From the NCBI GenBank assembly GCA_963969495.1, contig OZ018326.1, positions 154,008,306-154,072,305 of the forward strand: 64,000 nt of DNA, read 5' to 3'. Within the stretch, counting starts at the first letter, position 1; every line of letters begins with the position of its first letter. Under the pieces are notes generated by a model, which saw nothing but the letters and a program-made list of their open reading frames with translations, had not been told where the DNA came from and did no database searches. Source of the DNA: Ceratothoa steindachneri (Eukaryota > Arthropoda > Malacostraca > Isopoda > Cymothoidae). A program made the position numbers and the translations under genes. Positions 12,701-24,700 of the stretch are shown one piece after another.

Positions 12701-15700
12701 CTACCTTTGTGCATCCTGTGCGGGGTGAGGCTGTCCATCCTTCACATCTTTGCCGAGTGTCCCCTTTTGAGAAATCTTGGGAGGAGGGTCTTCCCTTTCA
12801 TTACTGGGCAGATGGCCCCCCAACAGGTTCTGTGAATAGAATTTTTAAATTTTTAAAAGAATCTAATCTTTTAGCCAAAATTTAATATATTGTTTCATGA
12901 TTTTATATTCTCTGTTTTTGTATCTATTGTTGATCCATCTATAGTCTATGTTTTATCCTTTGTTGAGTTCTCAATAGTTTATTTTTTATATCCTTTTACA
13001 CCCCTTGATGATTTTAAATTCCTGTACTTCCATTCTATTGATCTTAATTTCATAGCTATATTTTTGTATATTCTCCAGATGTCTATATTTTTTTATTGAG
13101 AACACTCATGCAAATTACCCGTCCTTGAATTTGGCTGCAGGCTAGTCCGTTTGGGCTTTGCAGCATTTAATTTCGGCACTATTCATTCATTCTGGCTTCA
13201 TTGGTTTTAATCATGCCTGTATACTTCACCCCCTTTATTCCTTCTACTGCCCTTATCTTTCTTTTCACACCCAAGTTCCAGTGAGGTACCATGCTTTGGA
13301 ACATATGGTCACTGGGTAGGAAAGGTGCTCAGAACCCCCAAGACTTGAGGGGTTCTGGGCATTGGAGCTTGATTAATGGGAATGCCAGTTTTACCTCGAT
13401 AAGCCTTTCCTAGTCTGCGGCCGCTCTCCCTACAGGGAGGGTACCCTGTGTAGTCTGTTAGACTTGGTACATGGAGGAGCTGCACATCCTCCCATCCTGA
13501 ATGCAAATAAGGAAAGCCCTGTCACTGGGTTGACCTGAACACTGATGGGGCCTGGGAAAGCTATTGGTGCCTTTCCTCCTTGCTCCCTCTCAGCGCTACT
13601 TTATCTTTATTTATTACTATTTGGTATTATTTATTGTGCTAAATTATTATGATTTTATTATTATTTATTATTACAGGTATCCCCTCAAATTTTCTCCCTG
13701 TACTTTGTACCAGGAGGACAGTTTCTACCTGTACAGCTCAAGGGTGTGATCTTTAGCGACTCAGAAAGTCCCTTGAGTGCTCTCGGGGCTATGGAATCAC
13801 CACACTACCCTTGTTCACAGTATCCTTGATGCCCCATAGTTGCCGCGAGCCAGGCGGATGTTGAGATTATCTTCTGCTGGGTTCTTGGACATGTGGGAAT
13901 TGTGGTAAATGAGGGCTCCGAAGAGTTTGTGAAGATTGGGCATTCAGACCACTGTTTTGCTCTTCCCCACACTGATTACATGGCAGGAATCAAGGCACTC
14001 TTCCAGGTTGCTTGGCAAAGAAGATGGGAGATGGCCAAGGGGGAACTTAAAGGTTGCTTTCTGTTGTCTTGAATTGGGCACACTCGAGGATGCACTGCCA
14101 TTTGATGGAGCGCTTACCTGTACTTTATTGCGATGACTGGGTTCTCCCCCAGACTTTTTGGCTCATTATGGCTGAATGTCCCAGTCTGGGTGCTCTTTGC
14201 GCATGTTACCTGTCCCGGGAACGGGATGAGCAGGGTCGCTACTGCTTGTCCTTGTACTCAGGACAAGTCCTTGTACACAGACTTGTGGATTATCTGACTT
14301 TTTGGACGACTCTTTTTGTTGTAAGTCACATTTTCCTGCACCGAGGGGAGGCCCGACTCCTGAACGTGCTTCCTTCTTATTGCTTTTTTTTTGCCTTTGT
14401 TCTTTGAACTTTTGTTATTTGGTTTTTGCTTCTTCTTTTTAAATCTAGCCTAGTATTAGGCTGTAACATGATTACGCTTATTTTTGACCTAGTAGGCAGT
14501 CTCCAGATAGGCTCTAAAAAAACAAACCCTGTACTCTTCTGCTTAGAGTAGTACCCCAGACTCTGCGCCACTTTTTAGTTGGATGTCCTAGTCTGGCAGA
14601 GTTCATGAGGGTCACCTGCCATGGTAGCGGAATGAGTAGTCACTATCACTTGAGTGATCCTCTTAGTTTTCCCTTGTTTTGTTTTGTTAACCTTTTATAT
14701 ATATGAAATTAACCAGTAAAATTTTTGTTCTCCTTTTTTCGGGGAGCATGCCATCATCAGTTCTCAACAGATGGGTCTCGTAGAACATAAAAAGTTGCTA
14801 GGTTTGCAGCTCCACAACCTCTTACAATTTCTTTTCTCTCTCACTTTAGACCACTGTGAATATAATCATTTTACCTTTATGTTCTGTGTTACTTTTCGTT
14901 GTCACCATTTTCATAGCTAGTTTTATTTTCATTTGCAGGGGTCAAATGTTGCTGGCTCCATCGCCTGGAGCTCGGAATTTACTTCTTCACAAGACAAAGA
15001 GCAGTTTCCTTGAGAGTGATCCAAGTTGCAATGGTTTGTCACATCAACCTCAAAAACTTTCAGCCAAAGAATTCCTTTCATCAACTATAGTAAGTTTGAT
15101 AACCCATCTTAGGATTATCATATACATTTAGCTTGTATTAGCCTAGAGGATTCAGCCTTGGTCCTCTAGTGTTTGAGGCCCCACCGGGGGGTACCCTATG
15201 TAGGCAGTTACCTGGTACCTGTAGGAACTGCATATTTTCCCGGCCTGAGTGGAAATTAGCGATGTCCTGTCACTGGGTTGACATGAACTCTGATGCCTGG
15301 GAAAGTTGTTTGTGCACTTCCCCCTCGCTCCTTCTCAGCGCTACTTTTTTTTTTTTACTCTGCGACTATCTCCTCAACCTTTGTCTACCAGCACTTGGTA
15401 CCAGGAGGAACTGCCTTCACCTGGGCAGAGTTCAATAGAACTCTTTGACAGGGCTGAGGTAAGTTGTTGGTGCACTTCCTACTCACTTTCTCTCAGCATT
15501 ACTTTTTATCCACAACTATTCCCTCAACCCGAGAGAGCGTGCAGTCAGTCGAGGTGCTGTGTTCGGTATGCTAAACATGGTCGCTGGGTGTATTGTATGC
15601 CAACCCGGGATAGTCTAATGTCGGGGTTTTAAAATAATAAGTGATCACCCACCCTACTCATTAATGGACCTGTTTATCTCTACTTCTCTTTATTACATAC

Positions 15701-18700
15701 CCACCTACCCCCTTACAAACTTGCTCTTCATTCTACAGAGGTTCTTGCTGCTCAGTGCATTTTCGCCCTCTAGCAGATTTTAATCGAGTGGCAATATATA
15801 TTGTGATCTCCCTACGTGCTGCAAGGGCTAAAAGCCCACTGGCTGAGGGAAGAAGTAGGTACGGTATATGCTGGACCATCGACTCTGCTCACCTCCTTCC
15901 AGTACACAGATGTTCAAAGTTTGAGGAAAAATTCGCCTGAATGAAATGACGGGTTGTCAAGACCTATCTTATTCTAAACCTTTAGCTCGAATATGTGCAA
16001 AAGATCACATTCTGGAATTTTATGATCCTATCAAGACTTTTCTCTTAACCTCCCAAGGCATTGGGAAGTCATAGTGTCTATCTTCCATGTTTTTTTTCAT
16101 AAAGGTTACAATAGAGGAAAATAGTGGGCAACTGCAGGCGGATGGAGATCCACCTGCTAGCCTGGCCTAGCCCCCCTCCCCCTCCGGGTGTCAGGAAGTA
16201 TGGGGTAACACGAGACATAGCTTTGATGGGTGGAGGGGCTCCTCTCCCATTTTTATGGTGCAAAAGCGGCTTTCCCTTTGCCATCTTTCAAACCACTCTC
16301 AGGCATCTCCACATCAGAAAAGGAGTTTGCAGGGGGTCGGCATTGCCTTCTCCCATTTCTTTCCCAATGGAGGTTGGTTAGCCACCCAACACCCCAGGTT
16401 TGAAAGATCCTCCATTGGGATCCGTTTAGGGGGTGGTATGGCCACTTGACATGGTCCTAGAGGTGACCTTGGGCCAGATGGCAAGAACTTCCATGGGGGG
16501 TGAACCTGAGACTGCCAGGGTTAGTGTCATGGTATAGAAAGGACCGAGTGATGGAAGGAGTTGGTATGTAGGGGCTGTTTACGTACTACAAAAAAAAGAA
16601 GACGACTCCTTGACTAACGTTATACCTCTCTAAGAGTGCTATATATGATTTGATTATTATTATCTAGGGTCTTGACTTCTTTAAACTTTAACGGTTTCCT
16701 GTGCCAATGTAGCGATTCGAGGAGAGAATAAAAAAAAGTTGTTAAAACAAACTAAAACTTTAATTAAAACACAAAAACAAAATAATCATGAACCACAGAC
16801 ATTTACAAATTTAAATACACAATAATGACTTCAATAAGTTTTTAAGTAAGGCTTTTTAACCTGACCTACTTGACATTATAGTGATGGTTACCCCTCCCCC
16901 CCCATCCTCACTTCAATATAAAAATATACTAACTGTCTACTGGAGTTTAAATACCTTGGTCCCTCCGGTGACAGGTTTGAGTCTGACCTTGAACTCAATG
17001 AGCCCAGACACCTCAGGAATCCGGTGGGTTCTTTAATGCGTGCCTCGACCAGATGGTTGATGGCAGGCGGAATAACTTGACAGTCACAAGGGACTTTGGC
17101 GAGTGTGGTAGATGGGGGGGGCCACATGGTACTGGGGGGAGGAGGTCTTCTTCAAGGATGAGGAATATCATGGTGCTTTAGGATAACCAGAGACTAGCTC
17201 GAGGATGAGCTGCTTCGTAGTCCCTTCTCTTGGTAGCCCGGCTTCTCTTGCAGGGGGCTTCATAGCTTGGTTGACTCACGGATTCTATCTCGTTTTTCCC
17301 AAGTGCTTGGTATTTATACCTTGTCACTCCACTGTGGTAGGGGTAGGAGGTGGGGGTAGCTTTTGGACAGGCCGCAAGAGGGTTCTTACTCCAACAGTTT
17401 TTCTCAGCAAGTCTTACGCGTCTCCAATTTCGTACTTGAGGTAAAATTGAATACACACTCATAGCGGAGATCACCGTTCTGCTTTTCATAGGGACGAGGG
17501 GCTGTGGTTACGAGATTGACCCAAGGTGCCTGGCCTGGATGTTTTGCGTTCAACGTCCCATATCTCAACTGAGAGAGAAGGGAGAGGGTCGATTCCCCTA
17601 CAGTTAATAAATCAAAACCCCCAGGTTTTGAGGAGGGGCAAATTCAAGAAATGAATGCTACTTATCATTATTTTATTCAAAATTCATATTTATGTTTATA
17701 ATTTCAACAAATATGTATCAAATTAAGATTATTTCTCTGATACTGACTCATAATTCATCTCTCCTACAGGTTATGGCTGTCATGGGTACCTACAATTCTT
17801 GATCAGTGATCTGTTACTGTGATCTTTTCTTGCTATAACCTGTCTGTCATGGGTACCTACAATTCTTGAATAGTGATTTGTTACTGTGATCTTTTCTTGC
17901 TATAATATAATTATTAAACTAATTAATTATTAATATTATATAAAAATAGAGATAGCTATTCTTTTTCTATGTTATTCTAATGCTTGTAACATTTTTTTTG
18001 AAAAAAACAAGATTTGAAAAAACCCAGAATAAAACCCGGGTTTTGGTGTGTGTTTTTTTCAAAATTACACTTTTTTTAAAGAACAGAATGCTATTTATCA
18101 TTATTTTATTTAAAATTCATATTTATGTTTATAATTTCAACAAATATGTATCAAATTAAGATTATTTCTCTGATACTGACTCATAATAATTTGTCTCTCC
18201 TTCTACAGGTGTTGGCTATATCATCCATGGGTACCCATAATTATTGATCACTGATGTTATTGTGATCTTTTCTTACTATAATATAATTATTAAACTAATT
18301 AATTATTAATATTATATAAAAATAGAGATAGCTATTCTTTTTTTGTTATTCTAATGCTTGTAGCATTTGTTTTTTGAAAAAACCCAGAATAAAACCTGGG
18401 TTTTATTGTGCTTTTTCAAAATTATGGGTTTTTTGCCAACCCTAAAGACTGACCCTGTGCAAGCTTCTCCTCAGGCCGCTCACTTCTGAAGACTCACAAG
18501 GAAGGGAGGGACCTCTTCCACATATTGGTATTCTTTCTCCACTTCAGACAAGGTTTTTGTTGAGTTCTCAAAGTCTCAGGATGAGGTCAGTTTCCATGCC
18601 ATATCCCCTTGTAGCGGCATGTTTCTGTGGCCTGCTGCTCTAACAGAGCCGCCTGGCTGTTTGAAAGGAGGACAATGAGGGGTAATCTGCTCCAAACTTA

Positions 18701-21700
18701 ATTTATTTATATAAAACAAAACACAGAAAACAAAGATGAAAATTGATAACCCCAACCAATTGAGAGTATAAATGCACCCAAAATATGTACAGCTTTCTCA
18801 AAATATCTCCAATATAGAAATAGAAATTTAGTTCCTACCACTGTGTTGGAGACTGGGAGGCACTCTGAATGACCCACACTTCAGGATGGTCTTTCTTCAA
18901 TTACTGGTAATATGGGTTAAGGACTGGCTTCCTGTCTCTTTGCTGCTGCCTCTCAAGGTCAGATGTCGATCGACTAAGCATTACCAAGGAGCTGAAACGG
19001 AGAAGTCATCTTCAGTCACAGATTCACTGCCACACTCAAACATCTTTAACACTAACATACACTACTACATCCTCTGTTTCAAGTCAGCACTGATCTCTGA
19101 TCTACCAGGCACTAGTTCTGTTTTCATGGCTGAGCTGGTTGCAATACCCCACTCAACATGGGAGATAACGCATTGTGCCCAGTTCTGAGACCAGATTGTG
19201 ATCTTAGCTACTCACAAAGCACACTGAGTGCTCTCTGGGCATTGGAATCTCTATGCCCCTGGTTCACAGTATCTGCTCCACAGACAGGTACCCCACGTAT
19301 CCTGTTGTTACATTTGGTCCTTGGAGCCTGATTACAGCAACATTTGCCCTAGTAGGCTCTTTAAAAAAATTGTCCCCATCTGGATGATTTTTGTGCACAT
19401 TACCTGGATTGTGCTTCCTTGTTGTTGTTTTTTTGGGGGGGGCGTTAAATTTTAGAATAGCTTAGTACTAGGTTAGAATTTTAATTACGGTGACTTATGC
19501 CCTTGAAGGCAGTCGCCAGATGGGTGGATTTAAAAAGAAAAATATCCCTCACTGGTATCAAGTCATTTTGTGTCATCTCAAATACACACACACACACACA
19601 CACAACCCAGTGCTATCTGATGTAATGCCCCTCTGTAGCTTCTACAGACTGCTACCTCCCCGAGACTATACGCCATATTTTGATTGAAGGCCTTAGTTTG
19701 GGGGAGCTTCATATGCGACACCCTCCCTACTATAATGGGCTGAGTCATTACCACTTGTCCCTGATGTTGGGGGCTGACTCCTGCACACCAAATTATGGTG
19801 TGTTATATAATCTTTTTGAATGAAGAGATGGGCTTCCCCCATAATATTATTCGACTGTTTGTTTTAAATCATTGGTTACAAGCTTGGGTCCTTGAGAGAG
19901 GCTGGTTTCCCCATAGGCACCTAATTATGCATTTTGTTTTCTTTTTCTATTTAGGGGTTGGGGTTGTTAAGAGTTATACATTTTTTCTAAAAAGAATTTC
20001 TGTGGCTGTTCCTCATTGACAGCCACCAAAACAGCTTGATATATATTTTCAGAGGTGGGCGTCGTTACCGAATTTTTGAAACCGCTACCCGCTATCGTTA
20101 CTTTTTATTGTAAATCGCTGCCCCCAAAACAGCTTTTCACTGGTTTTTATAAATTTCAAGGAAAACTACAGTATATTACATCCCAAATTAGCAGTTTTAT
20201 TGTAAAGAAACGTAAAATAGGTAGCGGTATTGAATTTTTTCAGCCGCTACCCACTACTCCGCTACTTTTTGCTTATAGAAATCGCTTCCGCTACCCCACT
20301 ACCATTTCTGAGAGTCCGCAAGTAGCGGACCACCCAACTCTGTATATTTTTTGTAGCAAGATCCTCCTAGCTTAGTGGCAAATTAACTAAGATCCTCCTT
20401 TTTTAAACTGAAGAAGAATTTTGATATCAGGTGTGGTTAGTCACTAGATGGAGTCCCAATTTTGGTTAACTTTGTCACCTTAGTCTTATGGTGTAGCAAA
20501 CTTCTGGTCTTCTTCCCACCTTAAGTTCTAGGTCCCCCTGAAAAAGAAAGGCCTGAAAAATAAAAGTCAGTGCTTAAACCTGTCTTGACTCAATTCTCAT
20601 AATAATCCCATGAAGGCATTCCTACCCAACTCTTCCCCCACACAGTCATGTTATATTTTACTGTACTTTCATGTTTTGTTTTTTTGCAGTCCTGTGCCAA
20701 TTCTAAATTTTCAGGGGTGAAACCACCCCCAACTCCCCTACTAGGTCGGGGATTAGCACCTGGAAAAGATTTAGAAATTGAATTCTCTCCTAAGTTCAAC
20801 ACTGCTAAGGTATTTATCACTCCTCCTTTCTCAATCTACACTGGGCTTGAACTTTATGTGTGTTCTTTTTGTGAGATTGTTCCAGGAGGCTTCTAATTCA
20901 TTCTACCAGTCTGAGTGTACAAGGTTGCAATTGTAGTTGGTTTTATCCTTAATCCTCCCCACCATTCCTCCTCTAGAAAAGAGGAGAGTTACACCACCAC
21001 CAGTACTCTGCTCTGTCCATATACCTTCTTCTATCTTCATAACTTGAAAATAACATGGTTATTTATCATTATATGAGGCAGGAAGGATACTCATAGTGTT
21101 TGAGCAAGCCCAGATATGGGCTGCTGGACCCAGGAAGCAACGCACCTGAAAGCTTTGCTCCTGCATGCCAAGCTTACCTTTTTGAAAAGTGATTGATGAT
21201 TAATTGCTAATATTATTTATTTTAACTAGGCAAAAGCAGCATCCATCCTACAAAGAAAAGGTGGTGTTCTTCCCACGAAAAAGAACATGAAAAGAAATAA
21301 AGATCGTGCTGCCTCTGCAGATTTCCAAAAGAATGTCAGGAAGAGGATTCGAGAAGTTTCCGATCCAGGAGAAGATGGTGAGTGCAGAATTGACTTCAGG
21401 AGCTGCTTCATCCACTTAACTGTATCAGGTTATTTTAGAGGAAGAAAATTGCCTGAGGTTGAGTAGTAAGAATACCACGCACATTTTGCCAGCTGGGTCT
21501 TGTAGAATAGGGGATTAAATGTGATTACACGCATTTAGGTTACCACGCAGGTGGGTACCCAGTGCAACCTGTTACACTTGGTATCCGGAGGAGTTGCACG
21601 TCCTCTTGGCCTGGGTGCAAATTAGGGAGGCCCCATCACTGGGTTGTTTTGAACTCTGATGGAGCCTGGGAAAGTGTTGGTGCGCTTTCCCTTGCCCCAC

Positions 21701-24700
21701 TCAGCACCACTTTACATTATTATTAATTATTATTGTAATTATCATTTTTATTATTTAGTATGATTTCTATATTAGTATTATTTATTATAATACGAGTATA
21801 TTATTATTATTTATTATTATGTATTATAATTATTTATTTTTATTAGTATGTTATTAATATTATTTATTATTATCATTACAGCTCACCACTCAACATTTTC
21901 TCCCTGCACTTTGCACCAGGAGCGATGTTTCCACCTGTACAGAGTTCGGTTCGGTAGTCATAGTGCCTTGGTGGACTCCATGCCATCCTGGTATCACCTA
22001 GCACCAGGGTATGATAATGATAGGTGATCCCAAATTCTACTCATTAATGGACCTGCCTATCTCTAATTTTATTTATTACATACCCTCCTACCCCTTTCCA
22101 CACTTGCTAATCCACAGAGATTCTGGGTTGCCCGGTGCACTTTCGTCCTCTTATAAGCCTTATTCGAGTGGCAGTGTCTACTGTGAGGTTCATACATGCT
22201 GCGAGGGTCAGTTTAGCCTCTTCTCCTTCCTTCAAAACACTTGTTTCCTCGCTTTTCATACAACCTCTCCCACAACTTTCAATGGTCAGCCTCTAATTTC
22301 ACAGGGTAGATGCTGACCTTCTTCTCAAGCCAACAGTCCCGGATCGGGGCTGAGGGGGAAGGGGACAATGTTCCCTAACCCCTGAGCTCCGGTTCGGGAT
22401 GGGTTTTTTTTAACAACCTGCTTCATCCCCACCCATACCTTCCTCACATCCCTTTTCCTCTCCTCTTCACATTCTATCTATTTTTACGCCGTGTTCAAGG
22501 TGGAGCCGCCATGCCGATGGACTGCCAGGCCACCAGGCGGGAGGGGTGGTCCGAAATGGCGGCGCCTGGCTCTGCCAGGCCTGTAAGCACCTCTTGCAGT
22601 GCGGGCAACTGCAAGAGGTGATGAGCTATTGCGTCCCGTAGCACAAATAGGGTCACCATGCCCAATGATGAAAAAAAAAAAAAAACAACCCCCAACTTCC
22701 CCAAGAACATCAACGGAGCCACCCTCGGGCTGCTCCACCGAGAAAATGGAGGTCCTCCCCCTTGTGTTTGCGCAGGGGACCCTCCATACTTCTTTAACCG
22801 GAGAGGAGGCTTACTCCTCTCCTACGCCTACGGGTGTAGGGGACTCCCCCTCACCCCCTTCTCTGGAGGTGCTTTTGGGCACCGCCCTATCTCCAGCGGC
22901 AATCCCTCCTTTGCTTTCTAAGGGGACTGCCAAGAAAGCCAGCAGGCAGCCCATTGCCGACCCCCCCTCGTGTAAGCGGCTCGGTAGGGCAATCCCCCTT
23001 TGGGGGGAGAGGGAAGCCAGGCCCCTTCGGTCGCTTCCCTCAAAAGACCTGCTGGCAAGAATATTAAACCTTGCCGGGGTCAAGGCCTGTGCCTCCCCAC
23101 TAAAGACTTATGACGCTGCCAAGGGGACCTGCGATGTCCTGGGAGGGAATGGCCAACTGGAGGCCCCTCCTGTGATAGACATGGTCCTTGAGGAAAACCA
23201 GCCTCAGACGGTAGGGCCTTCCATGGATGGGGGGGAATCCGTGCTCGGCGCCAAGCACCGAACCCGAATCCGCCCCTATGCAAGGTCCTCCTCAAACGGC
23301 TGGGGATTTCAGGCAGTACAAGAAGAATGGGACCGCAATCTCGGACCCCGCGTCCGTGGCGGAATCCTTAGCGACCGCTTTTTCCGCATTCTCTAGCCGT
23401 GATGCTGCTCCGCCAGCATTCAATGCACGTCGTGATGTCGCGGAAGGCCGCCGGCTGGACTTTACCTCGAGAGGCGGAGAACCCTTCAACGACAAGTTTA
23501 CTGTGAGTGAGTTGCGTTCCGCTCTCGCTTCGTGCGCGGACACCGCCCATGGTCCGGACGATGTCCCGTACGCCATGCTTGGACACCTGGGTGAGCGAGG
23601 CATGGCCTTTCTGTTAGATTTGTTCAACAGGATCTGGGTGGAAGGTCTTCTCCCAGACTCCTGGCGAATCGCTACTGTGCTCGCCTTTCGCAAACCGGGG
23701 AGAGATCACTCTACTCCGACCGGTTTCCGCCCAATCTCTCTAACCTCTTGCGTGTGCAAATTGATGGAGAAATTGGTAAATGTTAGACTAGCCTTTTTCC
23801 TGGACAGCGGAGGCCATCTGTCTTCCGCACAGTGCGGCTTCCGCAAGTTCCACTCCACGTCGGATGCTCCGCTCCGACTGGAAAATGCCGTCTGCGATGC
23901 TTTCCTTCGTAGAGAGCACTACGCCACAGTGTTTTTCGATATGGAGAAGGCCTATGATACCGCATGGCGATATGGTATCATGGAGACTCTCCACACGATG
24001 GGGGCGAGGGGACGCCTCCCAATGTTTATATATGAGTTTTTGCGAGATCGTCGATTCCGTGTACGGGTGGGGGGAGCCCTCTCCGGCCCAAAGGAGCAGG
24101 AAGAGGGTGTCCCGCAGGGAAGTGTCCTCAGTGTCACACTCTTTGCCCTGAGCATCAACGGCATCACCTAAGTGCTTCCAGAAGATGTTCTCGCTACGCT
24201 CTACGTGGACGACCTTTCGATCTCTTTTGGCGCGGCCCAGATGCCAACTTTGGAGCGTCGACTCCAACAGGCATTGAACCGCGTCTCTCGCTATGCCGAA
24301 GCTCACAGGTTTCGGTTTTCTTTGGCCAAGACTAAGGTGGTGCACTTCTGCCGCCATCCACGGCTTCACCCCAACCCAGATTTGTTTCTTAATGGGGTGC
24401 GCCTGGATGGGGTTGAGTCGCACCGCTTCCTTGGTCTTGTATTCGACCGACGCCTCACCTGGGAGGCTCATATTCGCAGCCTTAGGGTCTCTTGTACCCG
24501 CGCCATGGACATTCTCCGTTCCGTGACGTTCAACGCTTGGGACGCTGATAGGGCTACTGCCCTACTTTTTTATCGATCCTTTGTTTGTTCAAAGCTCGAC
24601 TACGGTTGCGAGTTTTATGCATCCGCAGCCGAGCGTTTATTGCGGAAGGTTGGTTCGATCCACCACACCGGCCTTCGCCTTGCGACCGGTACCTTCCGCA

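Noticed and set aside
17649..18366. CRISPR-like or satellite array
   Set aside because: There are only two long units with an inner duplication, in a eukaryotic intron; there are no short regular repeats with unique spacers.
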